Assembly (NCBI GenBank): GCA_026419785.1
Contig: JAODTK010002732.1
Span: 166,530-230,529, forward strand
Source of the DNA: Sclerodactyla briareus
Lineage: Eukaryota; Echinodermata; Holothuroidea; Dendrochirotida; Sclerodactylidae
Direction: 5' to 3'
DNA: 64,000 bases
The notes below the pieces were generated by a model. That model made no database searches. It was not told where the DNA came from and was given only the letters and a program-made list of their open reading frames with translations. Made by a program: the position numbers and the translations under genes. Of this stretch, positions 1 through 10,046 are shown in pieces (position 1 is the first letter of the stretch; each line of letters begins with the position of its first letter).

Positions 1-734
1 TGGCACATAATGCGCGGATATGATGGGAGATGAACTGATTAGATTTCAGGTGAAAATAGGGTCATCAAAGGTCAATTCGGGTCAAAAAAAATGTTGTTTT
101 GGCCATAAAACTTGGGAAGCAAAATGTCTGCCGAGGTTGCGGGAGAGGTTGCACCATTGTGATTCACTCGTTGACATCATCTGTGTGGACCTTGACCTCA
201 ATTTGACTTTTCCAGGTTTTTGCCGAAACAAATCTTCGTGGCCATTTTCGGATCTCAAAGGACCTTCTGATCGAACTGGACCATAATTTGACCCATGTGA
301 CCTTTGTGTGTAAATATCAGGGTCAAAGTGTTTCAATTTGAACATTAAGGCAGGTTAGATGTTCGTAGTGATTGTCATGGTGATTTTTAAAAACAGCAGG
401 TCAAACTACCCTGAATATGAGGTCAAAAGGTCAAAGGTCCAAATGGTGAATGAAGGTGCTTATTTAAGAAGTTAGAGTTATGGCCAAAGAAAATTACAAA
501 TGTCATTTCTGTAACCCATTTGGATATGCAGAGCTCTGTGTGCTGAATAGACAAAAACAAACTCATGCTTAAATCGGGCACTCGGTTCTCAAGGACGAGG
601 GGTCAAAGGGTGGTTTTATACATTTTTGGCAATAGCATCGGGCCAGTATACTTTGGGAGACACTATGCTTGTAGGACCTGCGTGCATTCTCAATCGAGAG
701 TAAACATTTTCATAAAAAAACTGACAGTCATCAA

Positions 735-750
735 AGGTCATTCAAGGTCA
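735..750 (+). promoter_or_regulatory. AGGTCA direct repeat with 4 bp spacer (DR4-like)
   Basis: The sequence reads AGGTCA-ttca-AGGTCA. This is the arrangement known for DR4 nuclear-receptor response elements. It recurs, often damaged, in nearly every repeat unit of this family. That any receptor binds here is inference only. Confidence 0.4.
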
Positions 751-1489
751 CTTCATGGAGGAAAAAGTCATATTTTCGGAGACACCCTACACTGACATGT
801 TGGCCAATGTTGAAATTTGCAGGACAGGGTTGTTACGTATGTGGAGAAATTTTCCATAAAAACCATCATGTATAACAGGTCATTCAAGGGCACTTATGGG
901 CTAAACTGACAAATAGTATGTGTTCCTGCAAAACTTACAGTGACCTTTCCTGATGGGTTTTATATTTAGGGACAGGGTGTAACCCATCTAGGGTTACATT
1001 TTTTAAAAAAATGGTCATGTCATCCGAGGGTTAATAAAGGTCAATTTGAGGTCAAAAAAAATATTTTTGTTACTGATCCGGCAATAGCAGCTGGGCCGTG
1101 TTCATCAGAATACAAAATGCTCTGGAAGTGGAGTATAAATGGAGAGTTACAATGTGCATTATAAAAAATTGCTATGTAATTGAAGGTCATCCAAGGTCAG
1201 TGAAGGGGTCAGAAACTGTTTTCTGGCGATAATCGGAAATTGGATATCTGTGAAGGCTGGAAGGTTCACCATGTATATAATTGTTGACTTGCATGTGGGG
1301 ACCTTTGACCTCATTTGACCTCTGCGGGTGGTCATGTGGTGAAAAGTTGAGTCTTGAATAAATGTGCTATTAAGGAGTTACGGGCAAAAAAAATAGAAAC
1401 TGATTATTTTTGGATATGTGATAGACCTTTGTTGTCTTTATGAAGGGGACCAACTCCCGCTTCGATCGGAACTACTTTGGTGTTACAAA

Positions 1490-2640
1490 AGGGGTCAAAG
1501 TTAATTTAATAGCTTTTTCGCAATAACATACGGCGTTAATTGGAAATTAATATGCTTCTAGGAGTGGATGCATCACATGGAGGGTAACAATTTTTATAAA
1601 AACCGCGCTGTCATGGGGTCAGCAAAGGTCACGTAGGGTCAAAAACTATTTTAGTACCTTTTGGCAAATGCACTGGGCATGTTCATCAGAATGCAAAATG
1701 ACTCCTAGGAGTGGATGGATACATGGAGAGTTACAATTTTCATAAAAAACTGCAGTCATTAAAGGTCATCCAGGTCACTTAGGGGTCAAAAACTGTTTCT
1801 CGGCCTAATCGGAGAATTGAATAATCGTGAAGGCTGGAAGCGGTTCACCATTGTGATCTAATTGTGACCCATGCATGTGTGTGACCTCTGACCTCAATTT
1901 GACACGCATGTCAGGTGGTCATGTGGTTAAGTTGATATTGAATAAATGTGCCTTAAGTTTAAGGAGTTACGGGCAAAAAAAATAGGAACTGGTATTTTGC
2001 GGATATGTGATAGGACTTTGTGTGCTTTATGGAGGAAACCAATACTGCCTTCGATCGGACGCATACTTTGGTAGTTACAAGGGGTCCAAAGTTTTTAATT
2101 CAATGCTTTTTCGCAATAACATTAGGCAGGTTCATTGGACTGCAATATGCTTCTAGGAGGGATTGCATCACATGGAGAGTAACAATTTTTATTAAAAACC
2201 GCCATGTCATTGAAGGTCATTAAAGGTCACGTAGGGGTCACAAAACTGATTGTAATACTTTGTGGCAATAGCACTGGGCGTGTTATCAGACTGCAAAATG
2301 CTCTTCAGGAGTGGATGTATTCACATGGAGACAGAGTTACAATTGGTCATTAAAAACGCCATTGTCATAAAGGTCATCAAGATCACTTAGGGGTCAAAAA
2401 CTGTTTTCTGCCGTAATCGAGAATGGAAGATCTGTGAAGGCTGGAAAGGTTCCCATTGTTATAATTGTTGACCTGATGTGTGTGACCTCTGACCTCAATT
2501 TGACTCTGTCGGGTGGTCATTGTGGTTAAAGGTCGAGTCTTGAAAAATGTGCCTATTTAAGGAGGTAACGGGCAAAAAAAAAAAAAAAAATAGAAACTGG
2601 TTTTGGCAAAGGGGATATACAAGTGGCGGTTTCTACCGCA
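1490..2640 (+). repeat. About two ~590 bp super-units of the AGGTCA array in copy A
   Basis: The phrase 'aaggggtcaaag(t)tta' recurs near 1,490 and 2,075, giving a period of about 585-590 bp. Each super-unit holds recognisable sub-blocks: a 'tcgcaataacattaggcg' block, a 'ggcaatagcactgggcgtg' block, a 'ctgttttctggc' block and a 'gggcaaaaaaaatag' block. The last super-unit is cut off at an A-rich run near 2,571-2,590. Confidence 0.65.
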
Positions 2641-3449
2641 AGGCGGTGTCTAGTTAGTAATGGTAATTAGCCTATTTTAGGTAAACTATTGTTCAGGCTC
2701 GTTAACAAGATTACAGAGAACCGTGAGGTGCTATGGTTGACTTCGTTTGGCTTTGGCACATAGATGCTGGATATAATGTAGATGAAATGATTAGACTTTC
2801 AGCGTCAAATATGCTAATTGGGACGTTAATTTGCATAAGTTATGCGAAATCACAGGTTCATCAGATTTTTCCATTCCATCACCACTCAATTATGTGAATA
2901 GAGCACTCTTGGGATTATTCACTAATAAAATTGTATTATTTCACACAGTAGGGGGGGGTGGAGAACACGGGAGGGCATTCAGGTTGGTCTAGTTCGCATG
3001 TGTTTCCCAAATTCAAAGTGGTTGGATTTTCCTGAAGCGTGAATTGGTATGGGCTACTTCGTTTATCCCCCAAATGTAACATAAAATTGACTCACGTCCA
3101 CTGGCGGTTATGCAGGTGTTATTTATAAAATTGTTCATTCATGCAATGTTCAAGTTTGTGAATTCCCATGTATTAAGTGTGGTTCCTGAGATATGTGAAA
3201 TGAGCAAAGCGTCAATAGAAAGTTGAATATGTGTCTTAATTTGCATTATTCAGGCGATCTTAGTCACATTCTTCCACAAAACTATACTTCTTCACCTTCA
3301 GTAGACATTGTCCATATCAGCTCCTTACGAATTTGAATGATCACCTGATTAATAGGGTGCTGTTAAATGTGCTATACCAAATGAATTCAAGCAGCAACAC
3401 AGTAAATTTCCGGTAAACTGTTTTCATGGGGACTATTAGATGGAAACCA

Positions 3450-3492
3450 TGAGCGCGCAAACCAGGCGAGACACTGGGGGCACGACGCCCTG
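3450..3492 (+). repeat. 3' terminal hairpin of copy A
   Basis: Contains the family core ACCAGGCGAGACACTGG preceded by a damaged GATCGCGCAA. The pairing arm after the loop is partly lost compared with copy C (10,006-10,046). Confidence 0.55.
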
Positions 3493-4289
3493 TCAAGATA
3501 TCCCCCCATTCCAATGGCTGAATGATAATTTTTAAAATTGTAGCAGTTGTAAATTAAATTAAAAAAAAAGGCACACAAATAACAACGTTCCCATGCAATC
3601 AGCCCAAAAAGTCAATTTTAGGGGAAAAAAAAAAAAAAAAATGATTTTTGGCCAAATTTGAGAATTTTGAAAATCTGGTCGTTTTTGGGTATATGAGGAT
3701 GGAGGGACTGCATTGATTCCATAATTATCATTAAGAAGGTACAAAAGTACAAACCAAAGGGTTTTTCCCAGCATTTCGGCTTGTAGAATGAACTGAACTT
3801 CCATGAATATGAATATATGTTCTGAGGAAAAAAAAAAAGAAAAATGGCTGTTTTCAGATTATTTTGATAAATTTTGCCATTTGACAACGGGCGAAAATAG
3901 AGGAAGCAGGAACAAATGAAGTAGTTGCACATTGCGATGAGATCCTGCAAAACCCAGAGATTGCCCTCTGTTTTAAATTGCGACGTAGACAAATTAGGAT
4001 GTGATTAGAGGTAGGTGTATTAGTAAGAATCTGCGAGGGACAGAATATCTGGAAGAGTCGATTTCCGCCCATCCAATTCACCCATATTAAGTGAAATAAA
4101 CAGGTTGAAAACCATTAAGGAAGAGAAGGAGGAATGTTGATTGGGTATCATAATGTTATTATAAATGATTTTATCAATATTGCATTCACATTTCTAGGAG
4201 TTGCCTTCACTTTTGAAAGTGTGACCCAACAGACAATAAACTCTGTGCATGGATACTGTAGAAAATTGTTAAAATCAGCTCTGTAGTAG

Positions 4290-4590
4290 CATGACTAACG
4301 CATTGCACGGCGGCATGTGCAACCACCTTGCAGGATACATGCGCATCAAATTCACACAGATGCTTATGGCTTTGCTTTTGCACAGTGCATGTGTTCTGCT
4401 TGACAATGCATGTGCGTCCAATTGCACAGAGTGCATGTGCAACACCTTGCACAGATGCATGCGCAACCACCTTGCACGGATGAATGGCAACCACTCTGCA
4501 CGGAGAAGGTGCAAACCACTTTGCCGGATGAATATGCAAACAGTTTGCAGGATGCATGGGCAAACCAGTTTACACGGGATACATGGCAAC
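4290..4590 (+). repeat. Minisatellite of ~25-28 bp units (TTGCACAGATGCATGTGCAA type)
   Basis: About ten imperfect copies of a unit resembling cttgcacagatgcatgtgcaaccac. Open frames on both strands arise because the unit lacks stops and are not taken as genes. Homologous arrays lie at 14,760-14,990 and 17,250-17,560. Confidence 0.75.
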
Positions 4591-4899
4591 TAAGTTGAAT
4601 GACCGCCGTGCAATACTTTGAATGAACGTAGGCAAACTTTTTTGGGGGGTTCGTTTGGAAGGCCAGGTAAAAAAAACTGCTTGCATAAGTTAAATAATCC
4701 TAACACCTGAGGCCTGTAAGCCGTCACGGAGTGGAACCTGCAGAGTCGCGAGACTCGCAGTGAGGGTGATGTCAACATCCAGCCCAGCATAACTGATGTG
4801 GGCTACTGTTTCTGGTCACTGGCTGAAGTAAGGGCGACCGCGTGTACAGAGGAAGGATGTGCATGGAGGACTATCTTGATTACAGTGGTCATGTGAATA

Positions 4900-6140
4900 A
4901 CTCCTCAAGAGGCCTGCTGTCTAACCATGCACCACCCCTAATCGGGATCTGCCCTAATCGATTCATCAACCACCTCACCCACCAGTCGGCGTCCTCTGCC
5001 TTAAAGAGCCTGTTGTCTGGGGAGCATCTACCTGAAGACCCGGGACATTGTTGCTTACAACCTTCTAAGAGGTATGCCTTTGGACCACCTACCATAGAAA
5101 AATTCACATGTGCGGACATTGCTTCCAGTTAACCCTCGAACTCTAAGAATTGTTTGCAAGGGAAGCAAAAAATCACTAAAAGCAGATCTCCATAAGGCTG
5201 ACATTAAAGACATACAGAAGATGAGAAGGCAACAACATCACAGGTGTATTGCAAGACTTCCAAGAAAAATATGATGCTCTATTTCCAGACCGGATACCAA
5301 ACGAACGACTGTATTAAATGCAAACAGATCAACTTTTTATGCTCATTAGCAAGATTTCAGCATGAAATATGCTAATTAGGTGGTCTAATTTACAAATTTT
5401 ATGTGATTGGCATTTCTAATAAGGTTAATGGGTTGGACTTTTCACTTAGTTGTTAGTTTTCACATAGTTGTTGAATGAAACTAACATCTTCACCCATTCA
5501 TGTATAATAGGCTGGTCAATTGATATTTCCTAATAGTAAGACAGTGTTGCTCCCAGGGTATACCTCCTCTCTTGCGAGACATGCTTTTACCTCGAAGGGA
5601 CACCCTCCTCCCTCGAAGGCAAGTTCCTCTTTCGAAGACACCATCCTCCCCTCAAAGGAATCCTACTCTATTGAAGGACATGATTCTCCCTCAAGGAAAG
5701 CGCTCTCTTTGAAGGACAGCCTCCGCCCTGAGAGGATACTCTGACTCCCTCTGAGGGACCCTCCTCCTCCATCTGATTTCAGAACCCAAGTTGAGAGGCT
5801 GGTCAGATGGGAGGCATGTAGTCAAAAACTGTAGATGTGGAGGATACTCGAAATATTCTGAGGTACCTTTGTGCCAGGGGGCAGATCAGTTTACGCAGTT
5901 GGACAAAGGTGTTTGGCATGTATGCATAGAGGGGCTCTGGTTGTAAATGAGTGAAACGCCCATGAGTGAGAAGAATCGGCTATGGTTGCAGTGATGCTCC
6001 AGGCATACACACACAGCAAAGAGAGCGTCCATAAGCTAAAGGAATAGTATTAGATTACCAGTCTCCTGAGACATGGGGGATTAGTAGGTCACACGTGTTT
6101 ATCTCATGGTCCCGAGCTCATTTTTACAGGTGTTTTCACT
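4900..6140. other. Non-coding stretch between duplicated block and copy C
   Basis: No gene recognised. At 5,160-5,320 there is a short coding-like run ending in a frame reading DFQEKYDALFPDRIPNERL, which vaguely recalls the spacer before reverse transcriptase in Ty3/gypsy elements, but it is too short to call. An unrelated degenerate minisatellite occupies 5,575-5,770. Confidence 0.4.
5575..5770 (+). repeat. Degenerate ~28 bp minisatellite (tcgaaggacacnntcctcc)
   Basis: About seven imperfect units built on 'ctcgaaggacaccctcctccc'. The open frame across it (from 5,520) is a by-product of the repeat. Confidence 0.6.
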
Positions 6141-6189
6141 TTTTTTGTCTCGCCAGAATGAAATTATGGAGGAGACTTAGTGGTCACTA

Positions 6190-6260
6190 TGAGTGTGTGT
6201 GGGTGTAGTGTGTGTGTGCGTTGTGTGTGTGTGTTTGTGTGTGTGTGTGGGTGTGTGTCA
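6190..6260 (+). repeat. GT microsatellite in the element leader
   Basis: A (GT)n-rich run with interruptions. Copies D (about 28,990-29,040 and 29,355-29,395) and E (about 48,355-48,378) carry CA-rich tracts at the equivalent place. Confidence 0.85.
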
Positions 6261-6401
6261 CCCAACTTCCTCGTTGAGCAAGATATCTTTCGAACGGCAA
6301 GTTGCAATTTGCGACGAACTGTTCAGGGTAGCAAGGGTGTTGGGTGAACACGAGCTGATTAGATTTGGGCACGCAAGTCACTAATGAAGTAAGGTAATTA
6401 G

Positions 6402-6472
6402 CCTGTGTGTGTCTGTATGTCCGTCTGTCTGTTGTCTGTCTGTCCGTCTGTCTGTCCGTATGTATGTCAGTC
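6402..6472 (+). repeat. TCTG/TGTC microsatellite
   Basis: Interrupted (TGTC)n run: gtctgtctgttgtctgtctgtccg and similar. It sits inside copy C. Confidence 0.85.
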
Positions 6473-6849
6473 CAATCCGATGCGGTTAGATATCTCACAC
6501 TAGAACGTGGAGCCATCATGGCTGGACCTGCTTGTGGAGGTGGCGTGAAGAGTGGCCGAATGTGCATCCACTTTCGGCCCAAGACCATTCGCATTTGCAA
6601 TACAATGCATATTAATGAAAAATTGGTCGGGGCTGGTTACAAGATATACTATTCGAAGGTAGATGCAGTGGTGATTTGCCGTCAGGGTATATAAAACAAC
6701 TATGAAGAGTACACGATTTGATCAGATTCCTGGCATTGTATATGCTATTAAGTAGTTAATTTGCAGAATTCTGCGATATTTTTGAGTTGTGGATTTTGAC
6801 GAAAACTTGGTGGAGATGGGTTATCTATAGTCCAAATGGAATTTTACAG

Positions 6850-9235
6850 TAGGGATGAGGGACCCCAGAGGTCATTCAATGTTACTATCTGTAATTCAGG
6901 TCACTTAAGGGTAAAAAACTGTTTTCTGGCCGAATGAAAGAATTGAATGTCTGGAAGGCTGGAAGGTTCACCCATTGTGTATAATTGTTGAATGGATGTG
7001 TGGACCTCTGACCTCAATTTACCTCTGTCGGGTGGTCATGTGTTAAAGGTTGAGTCTTGAATAAATGTGCTTATTTAAGGAAGGACGGCACACAAAAATA
7101 GCAACTGGTTAATTTTGGATATGTGAGAGACCGTTGTGTGCTGTATGAAGGAGACCAACTCCCGCTTGATCGGACAAAGGCTACTTTGGTAGTTAAAGGG
7201 GTTCAAAATTTAATTTAATAGCTTATTAGCAATAACATTGGGCATGTTAATTGGAATGAAATATGCCTTCTACGGAGCGGATGCCATCACATGGAGAGTA
7301 ACAATTTATAAAAACGCCATGTCATTGAAGGTCATCAACAGGTCACTTGGGGTCAATATGAATTTGTACTTTTTGGCACTAGCACGGGAATGTTCACAGA
7401 ATGCCAAAAATGCTCCAGGAGTGGTGTATCACATGGAGAGTTACAATTTTCATAAAAAATGCCATGTATTAAAGGTTCATTCAAGGTTCACTTAAGGGTC
7501 AAAAACTGTTTTCTGCGCCAGAACGGAGAATGAATATTTGTGAGCTGGAAGGTTCACTATTGTCATATTAATTGTTGACCTGCATGTGTGTGACCATTGA
7601 CCTCAAGTTTGACTCTGTCGGGGGTCCATGTGGTTAAAGGTTGAGTCTTGAATTAATGTGCTTATTTAAGGAGTACGGGCAAAAAAATAGAAACTGGTTA
7701 TTTTGGTATGTGATAGACCTTTGTGTGCGTCATGAAGGGAAAGCCACTCCCGCTTCGATCGGACGCATACATGGTAGTTACAAGGGGTCAAGTTATCAAT
7801 GTAATAGCTTTTTTTGCAATAACATTAGGCGTGTCAATTGGAATGCCAATAGCTTTAGGAGGGATGCATCGAATGGAGAGTAACCAATTGTCATAAAAAC
7901 GTCATGTCATGAAGGTCATCAAGGTCCGTCGAGGGTAAAAAACGGATTATAGTACTTTTTGGCAAAGCACTGGAATGTTCATCAGACTGCAACATGCTCC
8001 GAGGAGTGGATGTATCACCTGTGAGAGTTACAATTTCATAAAAACTTCCAGTCATTAAAGGTCATTCAAGGTACTTAGGGGTCAAAAACTGTTTTCTGGC
8101 CCATAATAGGAAAATTGAATATATGTGAAGGCGGAAAGTTAACCATTGTGATATAATTGTGACTGCACTGTGTGTGCCCCCTCTGACCTCAATTTGACCT
8201 CTGTCGGGATGGTCATGTGGTTAAAGGTTAGTCTGAAAAAGTGCTTATTAAGGAGTTACGGGCAAAAAAAAAAAAACTGTTATTTGCGATATAGTGAAGA
8301 CCTGTGTGTGTACTTCAGGAGGATACCAACTTCCCGCTTCGATATTCCGGACGACATACATGGTAGTTACAGAAGGTCAAACAGTTTAATTTAATATGCT
8401 ATGCTTGACGCCAAAACCTAGAGGCGTGTTCATTGTGAATCCTAAGGCAAAACTTGGGGAGAGGGTAACCTTTGAATCCCGATTAAATTTATACAAACAG
8501 TGTTAAGGGTCAATTGAGGTCATTTTAATGTGAATTAATTTGTAAATTACACAATTTTTCGAATTTTGTTGAGAATGGCGAGTAACAATTGGAATGAGTG
8601 CCGGTAGGGTGCTCGTAGAGATATTTTTTTTATTTTGTTGTCATGGTAATTGTTGGGTTCAGTAATCAAAGAACATCTATAGACAAGGTCAAAAGGTCAA
8701 AGGTCAAGTTTTACAGAAAATGTGGCGTATTTAGGAGTACAGGACAAAGAAATAAAAACCGTCGATTTTTGGATATGTGATAGTTCTATATCTGTACATA
8801 GACGAAACCAACTCCCGCTTCAATCTGACACCTGGTCTTAAGTTACAAGGGGGTAAGGTTGATTTAATACCTTTTTGGGCGATAGCATTAGGCGTGTGTG
8901 TACATGATGACATAATGCTTTTGGGGCTTGGGCAATTCACATTGAGGCAGCATTTTTCATAAAAACCGTCATGTCATCAAAGGTCATTCGAGTCAAGGAA
9001 CTGCCAATATATTACATTTTCTGCAAATCATTTTAGGGACTGTGTGTTATATAACTAAAATTTCGGGACATGCTGCATTTAATTAAGGGTAAACATTATT
9101 TCATGGAAAACCCGTTATGTCATCAAAGGTCATTCCATGGTCACTTATGACCAAAAACTGTCAAATAATAACATTATGCAACAGCTCCAGAGAATGTACG
9201 CTACCTTCTTAAGAAGGTTTAGTCTTGGGGGCACC
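6850..9235 (+). repeat. AGGTCA array of copy C (three or more ~590 bp super-units)
   Basis: The super-unit marker ('aaggggtcaaag...aatttaat') recurs near 7,195, 7,785 and 8,365, spaced about 585-590 bp. The right part (8,640-9,230) is a different sub-block, matched by copy D near 27.0-27.5 kb, with 'gacgaaaccaactcccgcttc' and 'cataaaaaccgtcatgtcatcaaaggtcatt'. Confidence 0.65.
8694..8706 (+). promoter_or_regulatory. AGGTCA direct repeat with 1 bp spacer (DR1-like)
   Basis: Exact AGGTCA-a-AGGTCA. The same DR1-like pair lies inverted at 27,425-27,437 in copy D. Sequence match only; function is inference. Confidence 0.4.
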
Positions 9236-9790
9236 CTAGTGACCAAGCCTGATGCTGAAATCGCTATTATTATAGTATGCTATCAATAACCTAAATGGTT
9301 TACTCATTTCAACCCTCGGGCAGGTTATTTCCATTCTCCTAACTAGTATTCCCACTCACGTGCAACAGACAGAAGATTTCATCCATTGTCCAAACCTGCC
9401 TTTTTTACGTGAGGTTCACATCAGCCTGTCATAACTTCTGGGCCCCTACACTGACCATATAAAGTTCTAAAACCCTCATAATTGTTTACTATCCCAGGCA
9501 CTATTCAAGAATGATGGTGGTCAGGTGTCACCGGCAGTAGCTCTGGTGTGTTATGAGATGGGGGGAGGGAGGGTAACGCCCTTGTATCACTTATAAGTCA
9601 TAGCTTCAGCCAGTAGGGACTGGGCCCCTCCCCCCAAAAAATTTTTACCTGCATGACTCCTAATTAGATGGCTTATTCCACTCTATGACCAGGGGCTGTG
9701 CGGGGGGTGGTGTGAACTCCCTAGGGAGTTGATGGAATAGTTGATGGTATAACGGGCTATCTTTGATGATCTAAGGATAACTTTAATTAG
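9236..9790 (+). other. Unique, gene-free segment inside copy C
   Basis: AT-rich text with no recognised repeat or coding signal. It may be an insertion in the element, because copy D has different sequence at the equivalent place. Confidence 0.35.
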
Positions 9791-10005
9791 ATTTAGGGTT
9801 CATTTACATGTTTGGACAATACAGGAATCTGAAGGGAACTATTAACTCATTAAGTATTGGTTTATAATGGGAGGTAACGTAGGGTGGTGTCAATATGGCA
9901 ATGGGAGGACTGTTGAAAATATTTAAGAGGTATTGGGAGATTAAAGCAACATATGGAATACTTTGTAATTGTTTGCATATGGTGACTAAAAGAAGTAAAT
10001 ACACT

Positions 10006-10046
10006 GATCGCGCAACCAGGCGAGACACTGGTTGCGATCGCCTGGT
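10006..10046 (+). repeat. Intact 3' hairpin of the element with two alternative stems
   Basis: Stem 1 pairs GATCGCGCAACCAG (10,006-10,019) with CTGGTTGCGATC (10,028-10,039), with one or two unpaired bases, around the loop GCGAGACA. Stem 2 pairs ACCAGGCGA (10,015-10,023) perfectly with TCGCCTGGT (10,038-10,046). The two stems share bases and exclude each other. Five more copies of the core exist in the window. Confidence 0.75.

Larger units (their letters stand above)
1..3492 (+). mobile_element. Hairpin-ended AGGTCA-array element, copy A (left end outside window)
   Basis: This copy starts just inside the conserved leader (TGGCACATA..., the same text as copy D near 28.77 kb read on the minus strand) and ends at the 3' hairpin core ACCAGGCGAGACACTGG near 3,461-3,477. 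Up to about 2,640 it consists of diverged AGGTCA-rich units. From about 2,690 to 3,440 it carries a unique AT-rich segment. The same order recurs in copy B at 10,045-13,769. I see no transposase; the short open frames are chance. Indels of one or two bases relative to the other copies are very frequent. Confidence 0.7.
3255..4900 (+). repeat. Segmental duplication, copy 1 (element 3' end plus flank)
   Basis: This stretch matches 13,545-16,190 and 16,245-18,650 over most of its length. It includes the last part of the hairpin element, the 3' hairpin, an AT-rich flank ('ccccccattccaatggctgaatga', 'gaatttgaaaatctggtc'), a TGCA-rich minisatellite, and a segment beginning 'ttttttggggggttcgtttggaagg'. 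The shared order of element and flank shows that one insertion was duplicated with its surroundings, rather than three insertions occurring. No gene is recognised here. Confidence 0.65.
6141..10046 (+). mobile_element. Hairpin-ended AGGTCA-array element, copy C (both ends present, ~3.9 kb)
   Basis: The 5' end is tttttttGTCTCGCC at 6,141-6,154, followed by a damaged mirror arm, a GT microsatellite and a conserved leader ('gagcaagatatctttcgaacggcaag', 'gggcacgcaagtcactaatgaagtaaggtaattagcc'). The AGGTCA-type array runs from about 6,850 to 9,230. A unique segment leads to the 3' hairpin at 10,006-10,046. The same order, inverted, is found in copy D (25,630-29,433). No open frame with transposase features was seen, so it is probably non-autonomous. 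The left end is inferred from agreement of copies C, D and E. Confidence 0.65.

Noticed and set aside
4207-4598. Cys/His-rich frames of 60-118 codons, also at 14.6-14.9 and 17.1-17.5 kb
   Set aside because: Both strands are open because the TGCA minisatellite lacks stops.
5160-5330. Ty3/gypsy fragment (KYDALFPDRIPNERL)
   Set aside because: Too short, with no neighbouring protease or reverse transcriptase motif.
6190-6600. Frames in the GT and TCTG microsatellites
   Set aside because: Low-complexity reading of simple repeats.
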